From Methylomonas sp. UP202 (lineage in GTDB: Bacteria > Pseudomonadota > Gammaproteobacteria > Methylococcales > Methylomonadaceae), in the NCBI RefSeq assembly GCF_029910655.1, contig NZ_CP123898.1, forward strand, positions 62,001 through 126,000: a stretch of 64,000 nt of DNA. Direction: 5' to 3'. This document shows positions 1-8,923 of this stretch, piece after piece. Within the stretch, counting starts at the first letter, position 1, and each line of letters begins with the position of its first letter. The notes beneath the pieces are model-generated. The model was given only the letters and a program-made list of their open reading frames with translations, had not been told where the DNA came from and did not search any database. The position numbers and the translations under genes are program-made.

Positions 1-637
1 AGGTCAAAAGACAATTTTCATTTTCTTTCAACTGAGTAATGTCACGGCGGATTGACATATACTGAACCGGTTTGCCATTGTCCCCCAGAATTGGCATGAT
101 GGTGGTATCCACCCAATAAAGTTCACCGTGTTTATTTCGGTTGCATATTTCGCCTTGCCAAGGCTCGCCCTGCGCAATGCTACGCCACATATCACGCATG
201 AACGTTTTGTCGTGATAACCGGAATTTACGATGCGGTGATCTTGCCCTAACAATTCGTCCTCGCCGTAACCGGACACTTGGCAAAAGTGTCTGTTGGCCA
301 GGGTAATTCGGCCTTGCGCGTCAGTGACACTGACCAGCGCATGGATATCTAATGCCTTAAATAGATGCTGTTGATATTTGGTATGACTGTCGTTAATGGC
401 TTGTCCCTCTGCGATCCTGGATACTAAGGGCCGTATGGCGTATAGCCATATTACCGCAGCAGCCAGAACGCTCGGTACGATCGTGTCGATCAAAATGTTC
501 TGTAGTGGAGTCAGCACAATTTCCCATAGCGACAATGCGTTCAGCAGCAATAACTTTAGAGTTTCGGCCGCTATCATCGCCATGCTGATAACAACAAGAA
601 GGAAAACAAATGAGACTTTGATAACCGGTTTCGTCAT
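1..637 (-). CDS. PAS-domain membrane sensor protein, C-terminus outside the window
   Basis: Reads leftward off the window edge, so only about 212 N-terminal residues are visible. Two hydrophobic segments (about residues 7-23 and 50-67) flank a short loop, so the protein is probably anchored in the inner membrane. A PAS domain follows (about 92-205), with the typical QVSGYGEDELLGQDHRIV and a PAC-like end reading YMSIRRDITQLKE. The output domain (kinase, diguanylate cyclase or other) is not visible. It is divergent from the receiver-phosphatase gene at 770 and shares a palindromic intergenic region with it, so the two may form a signalling pair; that is inference. The ATG at 637 is the first start before the first membrane segment; no strong ribosome binding site is seen. 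Confidence 0.75.
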   Translation of the reverse strand, partial: MTKPVIKVSFVFLLVVISMAMIAAETLKLLLLNALSLWEIVLTPLQNILIDTIVPSVLAAAVIWLYAIRPLVSRIAEGQAINDSHTKYQQHLFKALDIHALVSVTDAQGRITLANRHFCQVSGYGEDELLGQDHRIVNSGYHDKTFMRDMWRSIAQGEPWQGEICNRNKHGELYWVDTTIMPILGDNGKPVQYMSIRRDITQLKENENCLLT

Positions 638-666
638 AGACAATGTTTGAAGGTATGTGTTCCGGA

Positions 667-685
667 AAAGTTTAGTCTAAACTTT
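667..685. promoter_or_regulatory. Perfect 19-bp palindrome, candidate operator
   Basis: AAAGTTTAG-T-CTAAACTTT is a perfect inverted repeat in the gap between the divergent PAS sensor (start 637) and receiver-phosphatase (start 770). Position and symmetry suit a dimeric repressor or activator site controlling both. The half-site resembles the ACTAAAC half-sites near 63.55 kb, but the spacing differs. Confidence 0.5.
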
Positions 686-769
686 GTGCAAAAGATGTCC
701 GAAGGATACCTTGTCCGAAAGCACTCAATCGATAAACTCTAACCATTCCAAACTTTTATAACGATCGCT

Positions 770-1909
770 TTGATATCGCTCGAGACTACTCAGCCCGCCT
801 TAAAAATCCTGTTGGTCGACGATGACCGCATGACCCGCCTACACCTGAAAAACTTAGTGTGCAAAGCGGGGCATCGTGTGGTCGAAGCGGCGAATGGCCT
901 CGAAGGTGTTTCGGCATTTGAAAACGAAGCGCCTGATTTGATATTGATGGATGTAAGCATGCCAGTGATGACTGGTTACGAAGCCGCTACCCTGATTAAA
1001 CAGCAAGCGTCAGAGCGTTTTGTACCAATCATTTTTCTCACCGCGCATAGCGACGATGAATCTTTGGCTCAATGTGTGGTCAGCGGCGGCGACGACTTTT
1101 TGGCAAAACCGGTCAATAAGGTCTTATTAAACGCCAAAATTACCGCGATGTTGCGTATTAGCCGCATGAATCGCGAGTTGGAAGTCTATAAAAGACGCAC
1201 AGAGGAGGAAATCGAATTGAGCCATCATGTGTTCGACTCGCTGACCCGACGGATGAGTGATAACATCATCTCGGAAATAACTAACTGGCAGCGTTCGGCT
1301 GGTCATTTTAACGGCGATTTGATGATTTATGACAAGTCGCCCTCCGGCAAATTGTATCTGCTGTTGGGCGATTTCACCGGGCACGGCCTATCCGCAGCAA
1401 TTGGAGCCCTGCCAACTTCGGACGTGTTTTTTGCTATGACGCGGCGCGATTTCGACGCCGCTTCTATTCTGGCCGAGATCAACCGGAAATTGCGCGAGAT
1501 CATGCCTATCAGCCACTTTTGCGCCAGTGGCTTTATATGCTACGACGCAGAAACGGATTTGATTGAAATATTCAATGGAGGCCTGCCTCCTATAATCGTC
1601 TTGGATGCTAACCGCAAAATCGTTAGCCACATTAATTCGCGTAACTTGCCCTTGGGCATTCTATCTGCAGGCAGTTTTCAACCAGAAATTACGACTCTAA
1701 CAAAAAAAATCGGATATACGCTGATACTCTATTCTGACGGTGTGACTGAAGCGCGAAATAGCGACGGCCAAATGTTTGGCGAGGATAGATTAAATGCAGC
1801 TTTACAAAGCGCTGACGCACCTTATTCCGCCATAAAGACGGCATTGGAACACTATATTGGTAGCCAACCCTTGGAGGACGATGTATCTTTAGTAACAATA
1901 AGTCTGTAA
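770..1909 (+). CDS. Response regulator with PP2C/SpoIIE-type serine phosphatase output
   Basis: 379 aa. Residues about 12-125 form a receiver domain: acidic pocket LLVDDD, phospho-acceptor Asp in LILMDVSMP, Thr in FLTAHS and Lys in FLAKPV. A short helical linker leads to a PP2C/SpoIIE phosphatase domain (about 160-379) with GDFTGHGLSAAIGALP, LILYSDGVTEARN and the C-terminal DDVSLVTI metal site. Such proteins (RsbU/RssB-like) dephosphorylate an anti-sigma-factor antagonist or similar partner when the receiver is phosphorylated; no such partner is in view. The reading frame opens at a TTG at 770 with a stop 10 codons upstream and no ATG before the receiver, so the start is uncertain. Confidence 0.85.
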   Translation: MISLETTQPALKILLVDDDRMTRLHLKNLVCKAGHRVVEAANGLEGVSAFENEAPDLILMDVSMPVMTGYEAATLIKQQASERFVPIIFLTAHSDDESLAQCVVSGGDDFLAKPVNKVLLNAKITAMLRISRMNRELEVYKRRTEEEIELSHHVFDSLTRRMSDNIISEITNWQRSAGHFNGDLMIYDKSPSGKLYLLLGDFTGHGLSAAIGALPTSDVFFAMTRRDFDAASILAEINRKLREIMPISHFCASGFICYDAETDLIEIFNGGLPPIIVLDANRKIVSHINSRNLPLGILSAGSFQPEITTLTKKIGYTLILYSDGVTEARNSDGQMFGEDRLNAALQSADAPYSAIKTALEHYIGSQPLEDDVSLVTISL

Positions 1910-2046
1910 GACGGTGTTCAGTTTATATGCATAAACCGACATTCAACAGATGTAATTGACCGGCAGCATAGGGTCGTTGCTTGCCTTTCACTACCCATCC
2001 TGTAAGCACATCAGGTATCTTTTTGCTCACTCTGAGTAATGATTAG

Positions 2047-3357
2047 CTAGCTGCATTTTACAATCGCCAACTCATCCCACTGGGTTGTATAGCGTTTTGA
2101 CATGCGTTCGGGCTGGAACTGCCAGCTTTTGTTTAATCCTGTGGCGGCTATAGATATGGACTTAGGAAACCGATGGTTGATTTTATCGAAGCAGGCCATT
2201 AACTCTCGCTCCTTTGAAGATTTTGGGTTGGCAAACAAATCCGTCTGACCAGGCATGGTATTGGGGTAAAGGCCACTTAATTGGATTCCGCATTTCTGGT
2301 AACGGTAACCCTCCTTGTAAATACCCTGCAACAACTGCTTGGCAACATTGATCAACCTGCGTGTATCTTGCGTGCCTATTGCCAATTTCAAAGTTGCTGA
2401 ACGTTGATATTGAGGTTCTTGTGGATTAAACGGGTTAGTCCTGATAAACACGGTTAAACGATCTGCTGTCGAACCCTGTGCTCTGAGCTTTTCCGCTGCC
2501 CGGCTGCAGAACTCGGCTAAAGCTTCCGATAATTCCTTCAAATTATCTAAAGGCCGCTTAAAACTTCTGGAACACATGATTTCTTGTTTGTCCGGCGCTA
2601 TTTCTGCAAGCTCCAGGCAGGAAATGCCATTTAGTTCCATGATCGTTCGAGCCAAAACAACACTGAACTGCGACTGCATTCGTTGAACGGGCTGCTGCGC
2701 CAAAGTCCAGACGGTGTGAATGCCGAGTTGCGAGAGCTGCTGGCTTAGGCTTGAACCTATACCCCAGACTTCATTGACCGGTAACAGGCGCATTAACCGC
2801 TCCCGCCGTTGAGGGCAGGACAAATCCACAACACCGTTGGTTTTAGGCCATTTTTTAGCGGCAAAATTTGCCAGTTTTGCCAACGTTTTAGTCGGCCCCA
2901 TTCCGACGCAAACTGGGATGCCGGTATTTTTCTGGATCGATTGTTTAATAGTGAGACCATAACCGATAGGGTCTTGCTGACAAATCCCGGTCAAATCCAA
3001 GAATGCCTCGTCAATCGAATAAATTTCGGTACTCGGTGAAAATGTCTCTAATAATGACATCACTCTGAATGACATGTCGCCATATAACGCGAAATTTGAT
3101 GAAAACAAATGGACATCATGTTTTTTAACCAAGTCGGCCACTTGAAAGAGCGGCACCCCCATTTTGACACCGAGGGATTTTAAAGCCTTGTTCCTAGCGA
3201 TAAAGCATCCATCGTTATTGCTGAGTACGCCTACCGGCTTATCCCATAAATCCGGACGGAATACGCACTCGCAACTGACATAAAATGAGTTACAGTCTAC
3301 TAAGGCAATCAGGGGTCGCGGCGGCAGTGCAGAAAGGGAATTGCGTGGGTCGGGCAT
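2047..3357 (-). CDS. umuC: Y-family DNA polymerase, UmuC-like (DNA polymerase V catalytic subunit)
   Basis: 436 aa from the ATG at 3357; family proteins are about 420 aa, so this is full length. It carries the first catalytic motif (ALVDCNSFYVSCE), the palm motif SIDEAFLDLTG, the helix-hairpin-helix region (NEVWGIGSSLSQQLSQLG) and the little-finger region. UmuC copies damaged templates, normally with processed UmuD, but no umuD is in the window. A TTG at 3384 would lengthen the protein by nine residues, but a TATACT box at 3385-3390 would put transcription start downstream of it, so ATG 3357 is preferred. A LexA-type direct repeat overlaps the presumed promoter. A second, truncated umuC lies at 6.7 kb. 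Confidence 0.9.
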   Translation of the reverse strand: MPDPRNSLSALPPRPLIALVDCNSFYVSCECVFRPDLWDKPVGVLSNNDGCFIARNKALKSLGVKMGVPLFQVADLVKKHDVHLFSSNFALYGDMSFRVMSLLETFSPSTEIYSIDEAFLDLTGICQQDPIGYGLTIKQSIQKNTGIPVCVGMGPTKTLAKLANFAAKKWPKTNGVVDLSCPQRRERLMRLLPVNEVWGIGSSLSQQLSQLGIHTVWTLAQQPVQRMQSQFSVVLARTIMELNGISCLELAEIAPDKQEIMCSRSFKRPLDNLKELSEALAEFCSRAAEKLRAQGSTADRLTVFIRTNPFNPQEPQYQRSATLKLAIGTQDTRRLINVAKQLLQGIYKEGYRYQKCGIQLSGLYPNTMPGQTDLFANPKSSKERELMACFDKINHRFPKSISIAATGLNKSWQFQPERMSKRYTTQWDELAIVKCS

Positions 3358-3384
3358 AGGAATAAGCTTTTTAAGTGGCGCCAA

Positions 3385-3422
3385 AGTATACTTTTTGTTC
3401 TAATTTTGTTCTAATTTTGTTC
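3385..3422 (-). promoter_or_regulatory. Candidate SOS promoter: GTTC-N7-GTTC-N7-GTTC with TATACT box
   Basis: On the plus strand three GTTC words at 3397-3400, 3408-3411 and 3419-3422 are separated by identical 7-nt spacers (TAATTTT). On the umuC strand they read GAAC-N7-GAAC-N7-GAAC. A TATACT -10-like box (3385-3390) follows. GTTC-N7-GTTC is the known LexA box of alphaproteobacteria, whereas gammaproteobacteria mostly use CTGT-N8-ACAG. Damage-inducible control of umuC is inferred. Confidence 0.5.
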
Positions 3423-3429
3423 TATTTTA

Positions 3430-5613
3430 TTAGGTAACTTCATTCCCATGAATTTGCTGCGGCGTTCTGCCATCCAGGGTTGGAACATTTTTTAGCTTGT
3501 CCAGCATGACTTCCAGCTTCTGCAGGTCGCCCTTGACGATCTGTTGTTCCTCGGGCGTTAATGGCACCTCCTCAAGATAACGGTGCAAAAACGCTTTGGC
3601 CGCCAGTGCTTCACCCTTGACCGAATCCTTGGGTATATTGAAGTCGCAGCCAGCGCAGGCCATACGGTGTGGGCAGGTACTCCAGAAGGGGTTCGAGCAA
3701 TAAGAGGAGCCTAAATCATAATATCGGTAAGGCTCACCCTTGGCTGCGGCTCCACTGACCACGGCTGTATGGTCGATAAGTACTTCGATTAGGTGTGACA
3801 TCTGATCAGCTTTCGCAAAAGCGCCCGCTAACTGCGTTGGTTTTGTCCGAATGTAGTACAAAGTAGATTTTGGACTGCGATGGCCTGACCATCGCATCAA
3901 ATCAAATAGGGACATCCCTTGAGGTACGCTAGCTAAGGCAGTGACAGCCGAGGCCCGTCCCCTGTGGCTGCTGATTTTGCCTCTGCTGTCCTCTACAGGC
4001 AATCCGGCTTTGGCGCATAACATCGGGATGATCGTATCATTGATTGCCGAGTGTCCAATCGTCTTGCCACGGTACTGAAACAAAAACCGTACGCGTTCAC
4101 CTGTCTTGGGATCGATTAAGAAACCTTGTTCAGGCCGAATTGCTTCCCATTCAGTGATAAACTGCCGGACGATTGCACTCACCGGTTTTGCGAAGGCGGT
4201 GAAGGTTTTGCCGGCCGGCACATCTAAATAGCATAATGTACCGGCGGCAATTGTTGTGCCGGTCGTTTCATCAATAATGGGATCATTTTGGGCTCGCGCA
4301 CAGCCGACGCGAAGGCGGATGATTTCGTTCTGCCGCAGTCCGGCATGAGTCCATACGACGCTGATCGCCCGCAACATTTCTAAGGGATACCAAATCTCAC
4401 TCAGTTTATCGTTCGCTTCAAGATTGAGGCTGGCCCATACCAATTTGAGCCAAAAATTGTCGTCTATGGCTCGCGGATTGGGGCCGCATAATCTCAAGAT
4501 TGAATTCGGTGTGGCCAAATGATAATACGGATTAAACTTCAGCCGGACCCAGCCCCAATGTTGAATGTCACGGAAGAAACGCCGCATGGCATACAGTACG
4601 GAGCGTTTGGAATTAGCGCCAAGCGGCGTTCCTAGATTAACTCGCCCAGTATAGTCGAACGAATGAAGCTGCCATTCGCCAACCTTGAGCCGATTTAGGG
4701 CTGCGAGAAAATCAGCACAGGTTTCGACCGTCCAATCCGCCGGACTGGTGATTTCTGGATGAATTTGGGCTAGCCACAGGCCAGCACGCAGAATATAGCT
4801 GTAGTTAGACTCCCGTGTTTTAGGTTGCAAGGTCGATGTTTCCCGCCATCGCCGGCAATAATCGACCCATTGCGGCGCAATACCACCACCGCTTTTTTCC
4901 TTCCATGAGACATAATTGCGCATCCGGAGTGGCTCGGGCAGGATTCCCAGTGCGGCCAACCCGTGGGAGAGCTTGCCGATACCGTGAGCTTGGGCGCTGT
5001 ACTTTTCACGGGTGCGTTCCAAGAGTTCGGTATCGAAACTTTCTAGGTAGGGGTTGCGGTTTTCCAGCATTACCGCTGCCAGGATGGATGGAAAATTCTG
5101 TTGCAGATTAACTTTGCCATACCCAATTTTCTGTAAAGCCTGATGTAAACGCCCACATTCGCGTTCGAAAAGTTCTTCTCCGAAAATCAATCGCCCAAGA
5201 CCGGATAAATAAAATATAGGGCCAATGCAATGGACGAGGCGGAAATCGCAAAGAAGATAAGCATTCGCGGTGATGAAAAGTCGTGCGCTTGAGTGGATTA
5301 ATGGGTGGCAGACTAAATCAATCCAAGCCTGCTGACTCCAAGCCCAGTAGGGCTGCTGAGTTCGCTGAATCTCTTGCAGGATAGCGGTCTGAGCTTTGGC
5401 GTGCCTTTCTAGCAGGCTTTGCTTTGAACTCAAAGCCGCCACATCCCGTAGCGGCAAATAAAGCCTTGGCACAGCGGCTCTAACCCTCATGGTATTACTC
5501 CAACTGACCAATGCACATTCTTCAGTTTCCGATAGATATGGACTTCGATCATACTGAGCCAAGTCAAGAGGCCATTGCCAATTCTTCGCACTTACAGAAT
5601 CTAATTGAGCCAT
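3430..5613 (-). CDS. Large tyrosine recombinase, Tn554 TnpB-like
   Basis: 727 aa. The C-terminal half has the tyrosine-recombinase catalytic set: Arg in HAGLRQNEIIRLRV, the HRGR box in SSHRGRASAVTAL, and WSGHRSPKSTLYYI with the nucleophilic Tyr. After the catalytic domain come a Cys/His cluster (CSNPFWSTCPHRMACAGC, probably zinc binding) and a helical tail, as in TnpB of the Tn554 family. It lies 6 nt downstream of the smaller recombinase gene on the same strand, so the two are one transcript; Tn554 needs both TnpA and TnpB for site-specific transposition. No tnpC-like third gene is seen. A GGAG lies upstream of the ATG at 5613. Confidence 0.85.
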   Translation of the reverse strand: MAQLDSVSAKNWQWPLDLAQYDRSPYLSETEECALVSWSNTMRVRAAVPRLYLPLRDVAALSSKQSLLERHAKAQTAILQEIQRTQQPYWAWSQQAWIDLVCHPLIHSSARLFITANAYLLCDFRLVHCIGPIFYLSGLGRLIFGEELFERECGRLHQALQKIGYGKVNLQQNFPSILAAVMLENRNPYLESFDTELLERTREKYSAQAHGIGKLSHGLAALGILPEPLRMRNYVSWKEKSGGGIAPQWVDYCRRWRETSTLQPKTRESNYSYILRAGLWLAQIHPEITSPADWTVETCADFLAALNRLKVGEWQLHSFDYTGRVNLGTPLGANSKRSVLYAMRRFFRDIQHWGWVRLKFNPYYHLATPNSILRLCGPNPRAIDDNFWLKLVWASLNLEANDKLSEIWYPLEMLRAISVVWTHAGLRQNEIIRLRVGCARAQNDPIIDETTGTTIAAGTLCYLDVPAGKTFTAFAKPVSAIVRQFITEWEAIRPEQGFLIDPKTGERVRFLFQYRGKTIGHSAINDTIIPMLCAKAGLPVEDSRGKISSHRGRASAVTALASVPQGMSLFDLMRWSGHRSPKSTLYYIRTKPTQLAGAFAKADQMSHLIEVLIDHTAVVSGAAAKGEPYRYYDLGSSYCSNPFWSTCPHRMACAGCDFNIPKDSVKGEALAAKAFLHRYLEEVPLTPEEQQIVKGDLQKLEVMLDKLKNVPTLDGRTPQQIHGNEVT

Positions 5614-5619
5614 AGGGCA

Positions 5620-6648
5620 TTACTCCATCTTCGCAAATAAAGCCGCGTCGATTTTGGCATCGGCATAACGGATGGCCTCAGTCATCCGGTTTAGTAGGTC
5701 TGCGCCGGAAAGATGAAGGTACATCAATGTCGTTTGCGGGTTGCGGTGTCCCGCATAGGCACTCAGCTCATGCAGTTTCCAGCCAGCTTGTGCGAGGTGA
5801 GTCAAACGCAGATGGCGCAAGCTATGTGTACTAAAGCCCTCGACACCGGCCTGTTTTGCCAAGCCTTCGACAATCTTGCTCCAGGTCCATTTCGAAATTG
5901 GCTGACCAGCGTTGCGGCGTGATTCGGAGAAAAATACTAATCCGGCTTGCTGATTGATCCGATGACGATAAACCAAATATTCGCTCAATGCATTTCCAGC
6001 AGTAGCGGCATAACAGACTGTTCGAGGTGTACTGCTCTTTGTGGTTTCGGGTCGAATACGAATGAGGCGATGAGCAAAATCGAAGTCGGTGACACGCAAA
6101 TTCACCAATTCCTCACGCCGCAAGGCGCCATAATAAGCCAGAGCGAACATCAATCTATTTCGAAGAGATTCCTGAGTAACCGCTTCGATGAGTTTTTTCC
6201 AATCCTCTTCCGAGGGAATGGCAGGTAGTAGTTTAAGTCGCCGAATCAAGCCGTGCGCAAATCCAGGATGGTAGTCGCTATTTCGATTCAGATAAGTGCC
6301 ACGAGGGACTGGATTAAAGTCCCGAATATCTTGGTAAACCAAATGGTCATACCACAGGCGAACTGCCGTAAGATATTGCTGCATCGTAGCATTCGAGTGG
6401 CAGTATGACTTTTTTCCATCCTGAGCATCGCCACCCAAATACCGAACATAGAGGGAGACGTGCTCCAGCGTGGCTTTTTCGGCTTCCACTCCCAAGCCTT
6501 GGCAAAATCTAAAGTAATTGCTGAGTGCGCGCGCATAGGCGTCGAGCGTTGCGTCGGCACGTCCCAAGTTACCCAGCAGAACCAGCCATGATCTACCGTA
6601 CGGGTTTTCAGAAAGAAAGGGGTAACGTTCCCAAACGAGATTAGTCAT
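5620..6648 (-). CDS. Tyrosine recombinase, Tn554 TnpA-like
   Basis: 342 aa from ATG 6648 (GTG 6684 is possible; ATG has a GGAG about 10 nt upstream). The N-terminal SAM-like core-binding domain (about 20-110) is followed by the catalytic domain with Arg in YGALRREELVNLRVTDFD, STHSLRHLRLTHLAQAG and AGHRNPQTTLMYLHLS, giving R, H-x-x-R, H and Tyr. Length fits Tn554 TnpA (about 360 aa). It pairs with the large recombinase downstream. The upstream side of this gene is exactly where homology of the truncated umuC at 6728 begins, so it probably marks one end of an inserted element. Confidence 0.87.
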   Translation of the reverse strand: MTNLVWERYPFLSENPYGRSWLVLLGNLGRADATLDAYARALSNYFRFCQGLGVEAEKATLEHVSLYVRYLGGDAQDGKKSYCHSNATMQQYLTAVRLWYDHLVYQDIRDFNPVPRGTYLNRNSDYHPGFAHGLIRRLKLLPAIPSEEDWKKLIEAVTQESLRNRLMFALAYYGALRREELVNLRVTDFDFAHRLIRIRPETTKSSTPRTVCYAATAGNALSEYLVYRHRINQQAGLVFFSESRRNAGQPISKWTWSKIVEGLAKQAGVEGFSTHSLRHLRLTHLAQAGWKLHELSAYAGHRNPQTTLMYLHLSGADLLNRMTEAIRYADAKIDAALFAKME

Positions 6649-6727
6649 GAACGTGTAACTCCACTCGGAACTAAATCTGTTCACCAGATTATGGCACCAA
6701 TAATTTTGATTCCAAATAACTTACTAT

Positions 6728-7768
6728 ATGTCGGCAAGAGTGATGTCCGTGTTGGAAACCTACTCGCCGACGCAGGAACTGTATTCGATTGACGAGGCCT
6801 TTCTGGACTTCACCGACCTGTATCCCGGCCGTCAAGACCCGTTCGCTTACGCCCAACAGATCAAGCGCTCGGTACAGCGTCAGGTCGGCATTCCAGTCTG
6901 TGTCGGACTGGGGCCGACCAAGACCCTGGCCAAGTTGGCCAATTTCGCCGCGAAGAAGTGGCCGAAAACCGGTGGCGTAGTAAATCTGTCCGATCCGGAC
7001 CGACGCGAAAAGCTGATGAAGATTGTGCCGGTCGATGAAGTGTGGGGCATCGGTCGCCAGCTCGCCCAGCAACTCAATGGTCTAGGCATTCAAACGGTTT
7101 GGGATTTGGCCAAGCAATCGCCGCAGAAAATGCAGCAACGTTTCAGCGTGGTTATGGCCCGAACCATTATGGAATTGAATGGAATCAGTTGTCTGGATCT
7201 GGAGACTGTGGCGCCCGCGAAACAACAAATTGTTTGCTCGCGCACCTTCGGCAGACGGTTGACGACTTATGGCGAGTTGCACGCCGCGATGGCCGAGTTC
7301 ACCGGCCGAGCCTGTGAGAAACTGCGCCAACAACAATCGGTTGCAAGCCAAGTGTCGGTGTTTATTCGCACTAACGGCTTTGCCCCTCACGAACCGCAGT
7401 ATCAGCGTCAGGCCAGCCGCTGCCTGGTCTTTCCCGCTAGCGACACTCGGGTGATACTGGCTACGGTTGAAAGCCTGCTGTCCAGCGTCTACCATGCCGG
7501 TTTTGGCTATTATAAATGTGGCGTGCAACTCGGCGACATTTCACCCGCGTTAGCGCCAAATCAATTGGACCTGTTTGACGATCGGGCCGGCGCGGGCAAG
7601 GTCGATGGACGCGTGATGCAAACCGTCGACGCCATCAATCGGCGCTACCCTAAAGGCATTGCGGTGGCCGCCGCCTGGATCGACCAGAACTGGAAACCTA
7701 GAGCACACTGCTTGTCGCCACGATACACCACGTCTTGGCGGGAACTGCCGATTGTTCATTGCCGATAA
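6728..7768 (+). pseudogene. umuC: 5'-truncated umuC-like gene
   Basis: The open frame begins at the point matching about residue 108 of the intact umuC (SARVMSVLETYSPTQELYSIDEAFLDF) and then continues to a normal UmuC C-terminus, 346 aa. The first catalytic aspartate region and the palm N-terminus are missing, so polymerase activity is not expected. An in-frame stop (6707-6709) lies just upstream and no UmuC-like residues precede the ATG. The sequence differs clearly from the full copy at 2-3.4 kb, so it is not a recent duplicate. The break sits next to the tyrosine recombinase pair and was probably made by insertion or deletion at that element's end. A stable C-terminal fragment could still be made. 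Confidence 0.8.
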
Positions 7769-7789
7769 CTTAGACCAGGAGCTGCCGCC

Positions 7790-8716
7790 ATGACCGACCG
7801 ACTTACCGCTCACGCTTTACTTCTGCTAGTAATATTCGCGGCGCTCCCTATGTCCGGCAACGCGCACCCCGGTAAAGTCAACATCGAAGGCTGCCACACC
7901 GAACGCAAGACCGGCGAATATCATTGCCATCCTGAGCGGGCCAAGCCCGCCACCGCACCGGCACCGGCGGTCAGCGAACCGATCTTGTCGCCATCGGCAT
8001 CCAGTCTTGCCGAATCCAGCGCCGTCAGTCCGACCGAAGCGCCCACGATCGCAGGCGATCGGATGAAACTCGACTATCAGGGCTTCACGGTTTGGCTGGA
8101 CTGCAGCCAGCGCGGCCCGGTTCGCTTCGAGTACATCGCGAGCAAAGACAGCGGTGATCTACCTCGCGCGAAAGACTTTTCGCTCGATCCGGCTGTCCCC
8201 AAAGAATGCCAGCAGTTCAGCGCCGCCGCTTATGGTCACGGCTACGACCGGGGCCACCAAGTGCCGGCCAACCATCTTGACGGTTCCGAAGAGGCCCTCC
8301 GGCAATCGAACTACATGACCAATATCTTGCCCCAAGTGGCGCAGATGAACCGGGGAGCCTGGGAGCGAACCGAGGAAATCATCGAGTGTTACCGCGACCT
8401 CGAAGACCTGCACGTCATTGGCGGCGTGATTTGGGGGAATAACCCCGCCGACGACTATTTTTTGAGATCACACGGCGTCAAAACGCCGGACGCCTTTTGG
8501 AAAGTCGTGATTCGTGGCACCGGTCAGGATCAACGAGCCATTGCTTGGGTGGTGCCGAACAGCCCATCGGCTACCAAGAGCAACTTGGATCGATACTTGA
8601 TTTCCGTCGGCAATTTGGAACAGCTCATAGGTGAAACCCTCCCGGTCGCCGCCTACGCCAAACACGACAAGCCGGCCGCATCCTGGCATATTCCGCACGG
8701 CTGTAATAAAGGGTAG
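7790..8716 (+). CDS. Secreted DNA/RNA non-specific endonuclease with N-terminal Cys/His motif
   Basis: 308 aa. Residues 1-25 form a signal peptide ending near SGNAHP. Next comes a short Cys/His motif (GCHTERKTGEYHCH) of the kind called a YHYH-type domain, then a low-complexity Pro/Ala/Ser linker. The nuclease domain (about 85-300) has the NUC-family signature YDRGHQVPANHL with catalytic His, and the metal-site Asn in NYMTNILPQVAQMNRGAW. NUC enzymes cut single- and double-stranded nucleic acid with Mg2+. Export to the periplasm or outside is predicted. AGGAG precedes the ATG, and the gene lies 21 nt after the umuC fragment, perhaps once co-transcribed with it. Confidence 0.88.
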   Translation: MTDRLTAHALLLLVIFAALPMSGNAHPGKVNIEGCHTERKTGEYHCHPERAKPATAPAPAVSEPILSPSASSLAESSAVSPTEAPTIAGDRMKLDYQGFTVWLDCSQRGPVRFEYIASKDSGDLPRAKDFSLDPAVPKECQQFSAAAYGHGYDRGHQVPANHLDGSEEALRQSNYMTNILPQVAQMNRGAWERTEEIIECYRDLEDLHVIGGVIWGNNPADDYFLRSHGVKTPDAFWKVVIRGTGQDQRAIAWVVPNSPSATKSNLDRYLISVGNLEQLIGETLPVAAYAKHDKPAASWHIPHGCNKG

Positions 8717-8913
8717 GAGGCATTCCAGCCATAACGCTCGTTCATTTCGTGGCCAAGTAATAGCGCTTGCCCTTCCGATAAAACATAACCTAAAAACTTT
8801 TCGTCATTGTCGAAGAGTTCTTCGAATAGGCCCTCATAAGCAAGAGGCTCAATGATGTCTCGCATGGCTCGTCCCGTGCTGTTAAATCCGGTAGAGATCC
8901 CCCAGCCGGCCAT
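8653..8913 (-). CDS. Small hypothetical protein overlapping the nuclease 3' end
   Basis: 86 aa from ATG 8913, or 70 aa from ATG 8865. The central part (MRDIIEPLAYEGLFEELFDN, then EGQALLLGHEMNERYGW) has a plausible acidic, helical composition. The last 21 codons overlap the convergent nuclease gene. It begins 10 nt after the preceding broken small gene on the same strand. No family recognised; it may be a real member of this small-gene string or a chance frame. Confidence 0.35.
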   Translation of the reverse strand: MAGWGISTGFNSTGRAMRDIIEPLAYEGLFEELFDNDEKFLGYVLSEGQALLLGHEMNERYGWNASYPLLQPCGICQDAAGLSCLA

Positions 8914-8923
8914 TAGCGATATC

